Source of the DNA: an uncultured Bacteroidales bacterium
Lineage (GTDB): Bacteria; Bacteroidota; Bacteroidia; Bacteroidales; Paludibacteraceae
Direction of reading: 5' to 3'
Assembly (NCBI GenBank): GCA_946619625.1
Contig: CAMOMF010000034.1
Coordinates: 1-5,772, forward strand
DNA: 5,772 nt
Every line of letters starts with the position of its first letter. Positions within the stretch are counted from its first letter, which is position 1. Made by a program: the position numbers and the translations under genes. Below are positions 1 to 5,654 of this stretch, one piece after another. The notes below the pieces were generated by a model, which searched no databases, was not told the DNA's origin, and worked only from the letters and a program-made list of their open reading frames with translations.

Positions 1-753
1 ATACACAGCGGTATTGGCACCATACAAAGCGTCCGTATCGCTCGTTTCCATCGTGAAAAAAATTCCACTTACATTACCCAGCGCGCGCAGGTCCATGTAC
101 TGCCACTCACTGCTCTGAACCAGTTTGCCGCCGGTGTATGTCGCCAGGCGCAACTGTACCGTGGTACCTATGGGGTGCCCCTCGGCATCCAGTCCATGCG
201 CCACCAAGGCAAAATAGTCGCCCTCTTTGTTGAAAGCACTGGCAAACCCGTCACCGTTGATATTTCCGTAATAGGGCCACGGGTGGTTGCAAATCCATAC
301 GCCAAGCGCTTTATATACATTATTCTTGAAATCCACGCGCACGCTGTAGTAGTCCGGCGTAATCTGTTCGGCAAAAAAGCCCCAATACGCCACCATGTAC
401 GGCGTCCCTGGTACGGTTCTACCCGCACTGTCCACACCGCCGCCTGCCATGCAACCCCACTGGTTCTGAATCCACCCGTCAGAACTGCCCTCGGCGCCGT
501 AGTTGGTCGTGTCGCCCGAGGTGCAAAGGGTGAACCCCTCCCAGTATGCCATGCCTTCGCCACCATCGGGTGAACCTGTATGCGAAAAGCGGAAAACACT
601 ATCCTCAATAGCGCCGTCAGTATAAGTATTCTCCCAATCCCCCGCCTCTGTTTGCGGGTAGTTGACTAACAGGCGCAACAAGTTCAGCGTCAGCGTGTCG
701 GCTGCAGCGTAGGATGCAACGAAAAGAGTTAATATAAGCAGTACTTTTTTCAT
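1..753 (-). CDS. DUF4465-type secreted protein of the B12 uptake locus, C-terminus cut by the window edge
   Basis: The frame is open from the ATG at 753 to base 1, giving 251 codons with no stop; the 3' end lies outside the window. Residues 1-18 form a signal peptide: MKK, a hydrophobic LLILTLFV core and a cleavage site near AAA/D. The rest fits DUF4465 as I know the family: a WEGF motif, GMAYWEG, a Val-Tyr-Lys-Ala-Leu-Gly-Val-Trp-Ile-Cys-Asn strand, a GDYFALVAHGLDAEG strand, a WQYMDLRALGNVSGIFF strand and a terminal GANTAVY close to the usual domain end. No lipobox Cys is seen, so it is probably cleaved by signal peptidase I; a sorting domain could follow outside the window. DUF4465 proteins are common in Bacteroidota cobalamin loci. 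Some surface proteins of such loci (the BtuH group) bind B12, but I cannot confirm that this is one. It is third in the operon, and its leader is built almost wholly of repeats. Confidence 0.8.
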   Translation of the reverse strand, partial: MKKVLLILTLFVASYAAADTLTLNLLRLLVNYPQTEAGDWENTYTDGAIEDSVFRFSHTGSPDGGEGMAYWEGFTLCTSGDTTNYGAEGSSDGWIQNQWGCMAGGGVDSAGRTVPGTPYMVAYWGFFAEQITPDYYSVRVDFKNNVYKALGVWICNHPWPYYGNINGDGFASAFNKEGDYFALVAHGLDAEGHPIGTTVQLRLATYTGGKLVQSSEWQYMDLRALGNVSGIFFTMETSDTDALYGANTAVY

Positions 754-768
754 TATTTTTTCAACTTT

Positions 769-814
769 CCACGGCTCTGCCGATCGTATGAGGCTTTGCC
801 GAATAAAGAACTTT
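769..814 (+). repeat. Repeat unit A, copy 1
   Basis: This 46-bp unit starts CCACGGCTCTGCCGATCG and ends GAATAAAGAACTTT. It contains two tiny stem-loops, CGGC-tct-GCCG and GGC-ttt-GCC, flanking a GATCGTATGA core. It is identical to copies 2 and 3 and to the inverted copy in the BtuG-like gene (45 of 46 positions). Its last bases overlap the start of unit B copy 1. Confidence 0.95.
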
Positions 815-849
815 CCACGCGTAGCGATTGTCCGCAGGAAAGAACTTTC
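811..849 (+). repeat. Repeat unit B, copy 1
   Basis: This 39-bp unit begins CTTTCCACGCGTAGCGATTG and ends GGAAAGAACTTTC. The outer CTTTCC and GGAAAG are inverted repeats that can close a hairpin. It matches copy 2 except for T instead of C at 822. It shares the CCACG start, the GAT-GT core and the AAAGAACTTTC end with unit A, so A and B look like diverged or partly deleted versions of one element. Confidence 0.93.
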
Positions 850-855
850 AACTAT

Positions 856-901
856 CCACGGCTCTGCCGATCGTATGAGGCTTTGCCGAATAAAGAACTT
901 T
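856..901 (+). repeat. Repeat unit A, copy 2
   Basis: The 46 bp are identical to copy 1 at 769-814. It is preceded by the linker AACTTTCAACTAT and followed by a TCAACTTCTTTCAACT linker leading into unit B copy 2. Confidence 0.95.
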
Positions 902-915
902 TCAACTTCTTTCAA

Positions 916-954
916 CTTTCCACGCGCAGCGATTGTCCGCAGGAAAGAACTTTC
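916..954 (+). repeat. Repeat unit B, copy 2
   Basis: This 39-bp copy differs from copy 1 only by C instead of T at 927. It has the same closing CTTTCC/GGAAAG inverted repeat. The pyrimidine-rich linker that follows expands into the tandem duplication at 967-1014. Confidence 0.93.
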
Positions 955-966
955 AACTATAAACTT

Positions 967-1014
967 TTCAACTTCTTTCAACTATCAACTTTCAACTTCT
1001 TTCAACTATCAACT
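967..1014 (+). repeat. Perfect 24-bp tandem duplication in the linker
   Basis: 967-990 and 991-1014 are identical 24-bp stretches built from TTCAACTTCT, TTCAACTAT and CAACT blocks. This shows that the linker grows by local duplication or slippage, independently of the A and B units. No coding or RNA function is evident. Confidence 0.93.
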
Positions 1015-1016
1015 CT

Positions 1017-1062
1017 CCACGGCTCTGCCGATCGTATGAGGCTTTGCCGAATAAAGAACTTT
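1017..1062 (+). repeat. Repeat unit A, copy 3
   Basis: The 46 bp are identical to copies 1 and 2. It ends only 3 bp before the TAG stop (complement of 1066-1068) of the BtuG-like gene, and that stop lies inside the TTCAACTAT linker that follows the unit. Confidence 0.95.
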
Positions 1063-1065
1063 CAA

Positions 1066-3138
1066 CTATTTTATAGTCATATGTAGGTCTTCGGCGCCGA
1101 GGATTTCGGTGGAGGTTTCGCCTAACCAGCCGCAGTATTGATGGAGACCGGTATAGACCCGGACGAAATGGATGCCCGGGAGGTGGACGGGGGTACCATC
1201 GGGACGGACTGCCCAGTCGATTTTGAGTCTCGCCTGTTCGGTGGAGTTGGGATGGTTGTCGGCGTATCCGTAGGGGTAGGCATAGAGGATATAGTATGTG
1301 CCGTTGCCGGAAGTGTCCTCGTAGTTGTCGGGCAGACGTGTGCCGGTGAAGGTGAGACTGTCCGCTTGGATCCACTGCGGGAAATAAGGCTGGGTGTGGT
1401 AAGGGTTGCGGTGTGTGGTGTCGGAGCGGTAGTAAGTGAGGGAGTAGTCATGTACCGTCTGCGGGTTGTGGTACTCGGACCCTGCCAGTTCGTACCAAGG
1501 GTCGTCGGGTCTGCCGTTGCCGTTGTCGTCGTAACTGACCATGACGATGCCGGGTTCGCATGACCCGCCCGGACGGTCTTGTATAGTTGAGAGTTGATAG
1601 ACCGTAGAGCCATAGCGCGCTATGGCTCTACTTCGCGTGGAAAGAAGTTCTTTATTCGGCAAAGCCTCATACGATCGGCAGAGCCGTGGAGAGTTCTTTC
1701 CTTCGGAGTAGAAAGCGTTGCCGAGGACGAGGAGGTCGTACTCGCCGGGTATGTTCGGCACCATATGGTCAAAAGAGAAGGTGACATATCCGCCCCATCC
1801 GCCCAAGGAGATCATGCCGCGGTTGTTGTCGGCAATCGCCTCTTCGGCTTTCAGACGCATGGTGTTGGCATCATCGCCGTCCTCGTATTCGGGCAGTTCG
1901 TTGATAAACTGCCCGGGTGCGGGACAGTACTCCCATACGCGGGAGATATAGGGACTATGGTCTGACCGGGGCGTGACGGGTTCGGTTGGCATGACGTAGA
2001 ACCCGACGGGACAGAACGCCATGTGTGCGGGGATGTCCCCCGTGCGGACGGACCATTTGAGGTTACCCTGCGGGGAGAAACAGTACAGCGTGCCGGGGGT
2101 GACATAATCCTTTGCGTCGGTGACGAAAATCTCGCGTGTAGCGGGGTTGATTTTGACTCCATAGGGTTTGCGTATCTGTTGGTCCGTACCGTCTTTGATA
2201 AAATTGCTGCTGACCACCTGTCGGGTGCGAATATTGATGACACCGTACGAGACGGCATCGTCCATGTGGAGGTAACTCCAGGCGGTGGAGCAGAAATAGA
2301 GCGAGTCGCCCACTATATCGAGGTCGGAGACTGCGAGGGGAAACGTTTTTTCGATGGTGTTCGTAGCGGGGTTGATACAGTAGAGCCCGGGTTGCTCATC
2401 GTAATAGTCGCCGCGCGAGGTGACCCACAGCATGCCATACCGGTCCACACGTATGCGGTGCAGATTGACCGCGACGTTGATGCGTTGTTCTTCGGTAAAG
2501 GTGGCGAGGTCGATGACCGACACCGTATGTTCATAGTTGGGTACCATGTACCCGCCGGAATTGGCGACATACAACTTACCGTTGGCGACGACCACCTCAT
2601 CGGGCTGAAAACCGACCAGGCAGCGGTCGAGCACTTGCAGGGTGGCGGTGTCGAAACGTGCGACGTAACCGATTTGTTCGTAGTCCTGTTTGATTTCCAC
2701 AGGTCCGGCGTAACTGGTGACATATCCGTATGGTCCGGAGAAACAGATATACCGGCAGTTGGGGATATCGAGTTGCCCGATCCGTTTGCAGGCGCGCGCA
2801 TCCATCACCTCCACCTTGTTCGAGCAGTTGATGACGGCGTACAGACGACTGCCATAGAGCTGCAGGTCATTACCCACATCGCCCAATTCCATGGGCACGT
2901 TGGGGTTTGCCTGCGCGTAGATATTGCGGTGGTAGGTGGCGGTGGTGTAGTCGTAGTAGTCCAATGTCGCCTTATTGGACCCCATGTTGCCCTCATTGAG
3001 GAGGTAGAAACCGGCAATGGCGTTGGTCACCGCTTCGCCCTTGTTTTCCTCATCGCCGACAGGGATAATTTCCGGTCCGCGACACGAGGAAATAACGCAC
3101 ACTACCGACAGGGCCAGAGCATTTACACATTTATTCAT
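1066..3138 (-). CDS. btuG: BtuG-like surface lipoprotein: DUF5074/YncE-like beta-propeller with an extra C-terminal domain, interrupted in frame by a repeat element
   Basis: The protein has 690 residues from the ATG at 3138; the upstream ATG at 3146 is out of frame and stops at once. Residues 1-19 are a lipoprotein signal with lipobox ISSC (Cys19), followed by an acidic stretch (DEEN, 29-32) that fits surface export in Bacteroidota. Residues about 43-383 form a propeller starting FYLLNEG, with blade repeats such as GKLYVANSGG, YGMLWVTSRG, GDSLYFCSTAW and REIFVTDAKD. Residues about 400-690 are a second domain (EYCPAPGQFINELP, SLGGWGGYVTFSFDH, GNAF, EPGIVMVSYDDNGNG, GETSTEILGAEDLH) known to me from Bacteroidota surface proteins. 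BtuG proteins bind cobalamin tightly and cap BtuB, and the position directly after btuB supports that role. Residues 480-519 are repeat-derived, splitting the usual join between GNAF and SEPGIVMV. The symbol is by family and context; strict orthology is unproven, because the characterised BtuG, as far as I recall, is mostly the propeller alone. Confidence 0.87.
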   Translation of the reverse strand: MNKCVNALALSVVCVISSCRGPEIIPVGDEENKGEAVTNAIAGFYLLNEGNMGSNKATLDYYDYTTATYHRNIYAQANPNVPMELGDVGNDLQLYGSRLYAVINCSNKVEVMDARACKRIGQLDIPNCRYICFSGPYGYVTSYAGPVEIKQDYEQIGYVARFDTATLQVLDRCLVGFQPDEVVVANGKLYVANSGGYMVPNYEHTVSVIDLATFTEEQRINVAVNLHRIRVDRYGMLWVTSRGDYYDEQPGLYCINPATNTIEKTFPLAVSDLDIVGDSLYFCSTAWSYLHMDDAVSYGVINIRTRQVVSSNFIKDGTDQQIRKPYGVKINPATREIFVTDAKDYVTPGTLYCFSPQGNLKWSVRTGDIPAHMAFCPVGFYVMPTEPVTPRSDHSPYISRVWEYCPAPGQFINELPEYEDGDDANTMRLKAEEAIADNNRGMISLGGWGGYVTFSFDHMVPNIPGEYDLLVLGNAFYSEGKNSPRLCRSYEALPNKELLSTRSRAIARYGSTVYQLSTIQDRPGGSCEPGIVMVSYDDNGNGRPDDPWYELAGSEYHNPQTVHDYSLTYYRSDTTHRNPYHTQPYFPQWIQADSLTFTGTRLPDNYEDTSGNGTYYILYAYPYGYADNHPNSTEQARLKIDWAVRPDGTPVHLPGIHFVRVYTGLHQYCGWLGETSTEILGAEDLHMTIK
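1604..1631. repeat. 28-bp perfect palindrome inside the BtuG-like coding insert
   Basis: GTAGAGCCATAGCG is followed immediately by its exact reverse complement, with no loop. It encodes part of RSRAIARYGST (residues 502-512). It lies at the position held by the interior of unit B in the array, so it may be a palindrome-duplicated variant of that unit. A cruciform in DNA or a strong hairpin in mRNA is possible. Confidence 0.92.
1645..1689 (-). repeat. Repeat unit A, copy 4, within the BtuG-like gene
   Basis: The reverse complement matches 45 consecutive bases of the intergenic unit A; only the last T is replaced (AACTTC). It is translated in the register LCRSYEALPNKEL, the same register that is open across the array on the plus strand. 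Near-identity to copies 600-900 bp away implies recent spread or ongoing gene conversion. Confidence 0.94.
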
Positions 3139-3154
3139 TTATTCATTTATTTGT

Positions 3155-5419
3155 TTACAAATACACCCTCACGATGCCTTTGCCGTTGATGCCGGGCATG
3201 GGGTAGTTGAGGATGACTTCGTATTGTTGGTTCAACATATTGTTTATTTCCACAGCAAAATACCACCTGCTCATCTGGTAGGACACACTCAAGTCGTGGG
3301 TGTACCACGGGCGCTCGTAATTGGCAGGTATGTTGGCGGAGTTGTGATAACGTTCCCCCACATAGATGAACGCATAGTTCACCGACAACGTCCCGCCACG
3401 CTGCGCTGTTTGACTGCCCTGCGGGCGTTTGATGTTGTTTGAAGTTGTTTGATATTGTTTCTTTCCTCGCTGTGCTTCGGACGATCGCTTCGCGTGGATG
3501 TTGTTTGAACTCCCGCACGGCTTCGCCGATCGTCCGAGCCTGCGAGGAAAGAAATGCCACTGCAAGTTAGCCGTTGCGGAGCCGCTATGCCGGGGGATAT
3601 ACGCTATCTGTCCGCCATAAGTGAGTGGCTCGTTGGGGTCGGTGAGGTCCTGTGCCCGCTGGTAGGTATAGGCTGCCGCCACGGACAGGAGGACGTGGTC
3701 ACGCGCATTCTCGTACAGACTCAGTGTAGCGGACGCGTTCACATCCACGCCGCGAATCTCCACATAGCCGAGGTTCATCATCTGCCAACGGTACTGCCCA
3801 TTGCCCTTGGGGATGGCAACAATCTTGTTCCTCACTTGATTGAAATAGCCGTCCAGTTTGAGGTCCACTGCCTGCAATATGCCGCGCCGCCACGTCTTGG
3901 TGTATTCGGCACCGGCATCGTACTGCGTGGTATATTCGGGTTTGAGCGAGATATTGCCCACATCGGTATAGTACAGGTCGTTGAACGTAGGCATGCGGAA
4001 AATACGTTTGTAGAAAGCGCGCAGGTACAGGTCCTGCAGGTAGGGATGAACGGTCAGGAACACCGCGGGGGTCCATTGCGGAGACTGCCTGTAGGCGGTA
4101 GGAGTGGTGCGCGAAGGCTGGTGGATTTTGTCATAAACGAACGTGCCCAACACGCTCGCCTGCGCCTTGATGTAGGTCCAGTCCAATTGCGTTGCCGCCG
4201 CCGCCAGGACCGTGTTACGCTCGGGGAAAACGAAGTTGGCAAGATTGCCCTGCAGGTAGTTCCACTGCCAGTCGGCAGAGAGGGCGATGTCCCAACTGAC
4301 AGTGTGGTGCCGGATAAACCCTTTCGTGCCGACAATAGCCAGCCGCTGCGCCAGACTGAGGTACACCTCCTGTTGGGTGAAGGTGTTGTCGATATACATC
4401 AGTGTGGTGTCGGGGTTCAGGTAGCGCATGTAGTCGTTGCTGTACTTGGCATTGAACTGCAGGTCGTACCCCTTGGTTATGCGCTGGGTGTAGTTGCCCT
4501 GCACAAACGCGTTGCGGTCCCACTGGCGCTGCGAGTTTTTCCATACATTATTGATAATCGCCCCGGGGATGCCCTTTTCGCTCTGATAGAAATACCCTTT
4601 CACGTGCCATTTGCCCTCGGGCAGGTAGCCGAACAGCCCCGCCTCAGCGCGCACCGCCTGCACATCGCCGTTCTGTCGCACCGCCGTCGTGTCCCATGCC
4701 ACCGCACCGTCCGGCATCACCTTGCGGTAACGGAAATGGTAGCGACCCGTGGCAAACGTATATTCGCCGCTGGCGGACAGATGGATATTGTCTGTGATTT
4801 TCTGTTCGTATAGGACAGAGGGGTTCGCCAAACCGAATGTACCCCCTTTCATCGTGATATTCACGTTATAGCGCTTGTCACCCGCAAACTTGGGGCGGCG
4901 TGTCTTGAGGTACAATGTGCCCGCCGAACCATAATCCTTGGCGGGTTGGAAAATCTCGGATTTCTGACCGTTATAGAGCGCTATCTCCTCGATATTGTCC
5001 ATCGAGAACTTGCCCAGGTCCACCGTGCCGTTCTGTGCATTGCCAATCTCAATCCCGTCGTAGAACACGCCCAGGTGGTTCGTGCCCATGGACCGCACAT
5101 CCACGGTTTTCAGTCCGCCCACGCCGCCATAGTCCTTGATCTGCACGCCGGAGAAATAACGCACAGCGTCTGCCACGGACTGAGTGGAGAGCCCCTGCAA
5201 ACGCGCGCCTTGCAGTTTCTGCACGGGTATGACGGGTTCTTCGCGCCTACTGGCACTGACCGTCACCTCGTCGAGGTTGAACTGTCGGGCAATAGAGTCC
5301 AATTTGGCGTCCTGCATGGCAGCACTTGACTCCTGCATAACACCACTTGACTCCTGCGCAGAAAGTCCCTGCACGAGAGTCAACACTATCGCTACTATGG
5401 AAAAAAAAGGTCTTCTCAC
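3155..5419 (-). CDS. btuB: BtuB-type TonB-dependent vitamin B12 receptor with an in-frame repeat insertion
   Basis: This is the outer-membrane cobalamin transporter, powered by TonB-ExbBD. I chose the GTG at 5419 (754 residues) because it gives a compact signal peptide, MRRPFFSIVAIVLTLVQGLSA/Q. The frame extends upstream to a TTG at 5455, next to the riboswitch P1 stem, which would add 12 charged, non-signal-like residues. Residues 22-40 hold a heptad-like repeat (QESSGVM, QESSAAM), and DEVTVSA (50-56) is the Ton box. The plug is about 65-175, with VFYDGIEIGNAQNGTVDLG, DNIEEIALYNGQKSEIFQPA and KDYGSAGTLYLKTRRP, a very typical Bacteroidales BtuB signature. The barrel follows, ending EINNMLNQQYEVILNYPMPG. 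Residues about 620-672 are extra sequence from repeats, between ANLQWHF and LSVNYAFIYVGERY; by topology this is probably a periplasmic turn. The gene is first after the riboswitch and 16 bp before the BtuG-like gene. Confidence 0.92.
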   Translation of the reverse strand: MRRPFFSIVAIVLTLVQGLSAQESSGVMQESSAAMQDAKLDSIARQFNLDEVTVSASRREEPVIPVQKLQGARLQGLSTQSVADAVRYFSGVQIKDYGGVGGLKTVDVRSMGTNHLGVFYDGIEIGNAQNGTVDLGKFSMDNIEEIALYNGQKSEIFQPAKDYGSAGTLYLKTRRPKFAGDKRYNVNITMKGGTFGLANPSVLYEQKITDNIHLSASGEYTFATGRYHFRYRKVMPDGAVAWDTTAVRQNGDVQAVRAEAGLFGYLPEGKWHVKGYFYQSEKGIPGAIINNVWKNSQRQWDRNAFVQGNYTQRITKGYDLQFNAKYSNDYMRYLNPDTTLMYIDNTFTQQEVYLSLAQRLAIVGTKGFIRHHTVSWDIALSADWQWNYLQGNLANFVFPERNTVLAAAATQLDWTYIKAQASVLGTFVYDKIHQPSRTTPTAYRQSPQWTPAVFLTVHPYLQDLYLRAFYKRIFRMPTFNDLYYTDVGNISLKPEYTTQYDAGAEYTKTWRRGILQAVDLKLDGYFNQVRNKIVAIPKGNGQYRWQMMNLGYVEIRGVDVNASATLSLYENARDHVLLSVAAAYTYQRAQDLTDPNEPLTYGGQIAYIPRHSGSATANLQWHFFPRRLGRSAKPCGSSNNIHAKRSSEAQRGKKQYQTTSNNIKRPQGSQTAQRGGTLSVNYAFIYVGERYHNSANIPANYERPWYTHDLSVSYQMSRWYFAVEINNMLNQQYEVILNYPMPGINGKGIVRVYL
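3431..3554 (-). repeat. In-frame repeat insertion in btuB with a long imperfect inverted repeat
   Basis: The arms at 3458-3496 and 3516-3554 are imperfect inverted repeats of 39 bp each, sharing TTTCTTTCCTCGC and TCGGACGATCG. Around them lie TTGTTTGA-type tandem repeats of about 10 bp (3431-3460, again at 3498-3508), a counterpart of the TCAACTTTC linkers. The right arm carries CACGGCTTCGCCGATCGT, matching unit A over 19 of 23 bases. The left arm, read on the minus strand, carries CCACGCGAAGCGATCGTCCG, matching unit B at 18 of 20. The stretch encodes a Lys/Arg/Ser/Asn/Gln-rich segment (such as NNIHAKRSSEAQRGKKQYQ) unlike a barrel strand. Against usual BtuB sequence the extra segment is about 50 residues, so the insert may extend to about 3395. 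Confidence 0.85.
5323..5357 (-). repeat. btuB: 21-bp period tandem repeat after the btuB signal peptide
   Basis: CACTTGACTCCTGC occurs at 5323-5336 and 5344-5357, spaced 21 bp, with a more degenerate third copy near 5302-5315 (8 of 14 bases). It encodes the seven-residue repeats QESSGVM and QESSAAM, then MQDAKLD, in the linker between the signal peptide and the Ton box. The period keeps the reading frame. Confidence 0.8.
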
Positions 5420-5425
5420 GTTTCC

Positions 5426-5445
5426 ATCTCCAATCCTCGGGAGAC
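5426..5445 (-). promoter_or_regulatory. Hairpin before the btuB start, possible riboswitch expression platform
   Basis: In the transcript GUCUCC pairs with GGAGAU (one G-U pair) around an 8-nt loop CGAGGAUU. The hairpin sits between the end of the riboswitch aptamer and the GTG start, ending 6 nt before the start codon. No U-run follows it, so it does not look like an intrinsic terminator. Control of translation initiation, perhaps through a loop-loop contact with the aptamer, is my inference. Confidence 0.45.
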
Positions 5446-5456
5446 TCCAAACCAAT

Positions 5457-5649
5457 GCTTTTGGCAGGTCTTCTGACTTGTTCCCGTTTGCCGCGCCTTC
5501 TCATTACCAACGGACCACGTTGATTACGTTTTTTGGACGATGTGTGTCCATTCCGTCCGGTAACAATGGCATTGTGCGGCTACGTCTTTTGCGGAACTTA
5601 CAGCAGCGGGTCTGTTCGGGATTCTCACCCGATTCCCTTTTCCAAAAGC
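5457..5649 (-). ncRNA. Cobalamin (B12) riboswitch controlling the btuB operon
   Basis: Read on the minus strand, the hallmarks of the cobalamin class appear in order. P1 is an 8-bp perfect stem, GCTTTTGG (5649-5642) with CCAAAAGC (5464-5457). Next come AAAGGGAATCGGGTGAGAAT and CCCG (P3 and core), ACAGACCCGCTGCTGTAAG (core), GCCATTGTTACC with GGTAATGAGAAGGC (P6 arm; consensus GCCACTG here reads GCCATTG), and the B12 box AAGTCAGAAGACCTGCC ending at 5463. The spacing and class fit the known riboswitch family upstream of btuB in Bacteroidota. When it binds adenosyl- or related cobalamin it should reduce expression of the whole operon. Confidence 0.95.
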
Positions 5650-5654
5650 GACTG

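Larger units (their letters stand above)
761..1070. repeat. Intergenic array of palindrome-rich repeat elements filling the gap before the DUF4465 gene
   Basis: The gap between the BtuG-like gene and the DUF4465 gene contains almost nothing but repeats. On the plus strand the order is unit A (769-814), unit B (811-849), A (856-901), linker, B (916-954), long linker with a perfect 24-bp tandem duplication, A (1017-1062), linker. Linkers are variations of TCAACTTTC, TCAACTAT and TTCTTTCAAC. The array begins 7 bp from the start codon of the DUF4465 gene. At the other end the last linker (TTCAACTAT) contains the TAG stop of the BtuG-like gene. No terminator, separate promoter or credible gene was seen here. 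In the transcribed (minus) direction the linkers read as GTTGAAAG runs full of stops. Confidence 0.95.
1582..1701 (-). repeat. In-frame composite repeat insertion in the BtuG-like gene (about 40 codons)
   Basis: Read in the gene's direction, the insert runs: GGAAAGAACTCT (a unit B end), unit A copy 4 (1689-1645), a unit B start CTTTCCACGCGAAG (1644-1631, 13 of 14 bases as B copy 1), a 28-bp perfect palindrome, then the linker CTATCAACTCTCAACTATA. It is stop-free and encodes residues 480-519, including LCRSYEALPNKEL and YQLSTI. Residues on either side read as an uninterrupted family sequence (VLGNAFYSE, then GGSCEPGIVMVSYDDNG). The 120-bp length is my estimate from recognisable repeat sequence. 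No clear target-site duplication was seen. Confidence 0.88.

Noticed and set aside
769..1062. CRISPR array
   Set aside because: The spaced direct repeats differ in type (A and B), overlap each other, and are separated by low-complexity linkers of irregular length, not by unique spacers. No cas gene is present.
788..1086. Two overlapping small plus-strand genes in the repeat array
   Set aside because: They consist only of repeat translation and run against the operon. I treat their openness as a property of the repeat rather than as genes.
1582..1701. Insert removed from mRNA or skipped by the ribosome (intron-like or bypassing element)
   Set aside because: The insert is in frame and stop-free, so no removal is needed. 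It has no splice, self-splicing or take-off/landing signals that I can see.
2023..3189. Long plus-strand open frame of 388 codons opposite the BtuG-like gene
   Set aside because: It is antisense to a gene with clear family motifs, its protein has no recognisable domain, and it is explained by the codon bias of the opposite strand.
3554..4813. Plus-strand open frame of 419 codons opposite btuB
   Set aside because: It lies wholly within the BtuB barrel on the other strand, its sequence is His/Val/Gly-rich and domain-free, and it has no operon logic.
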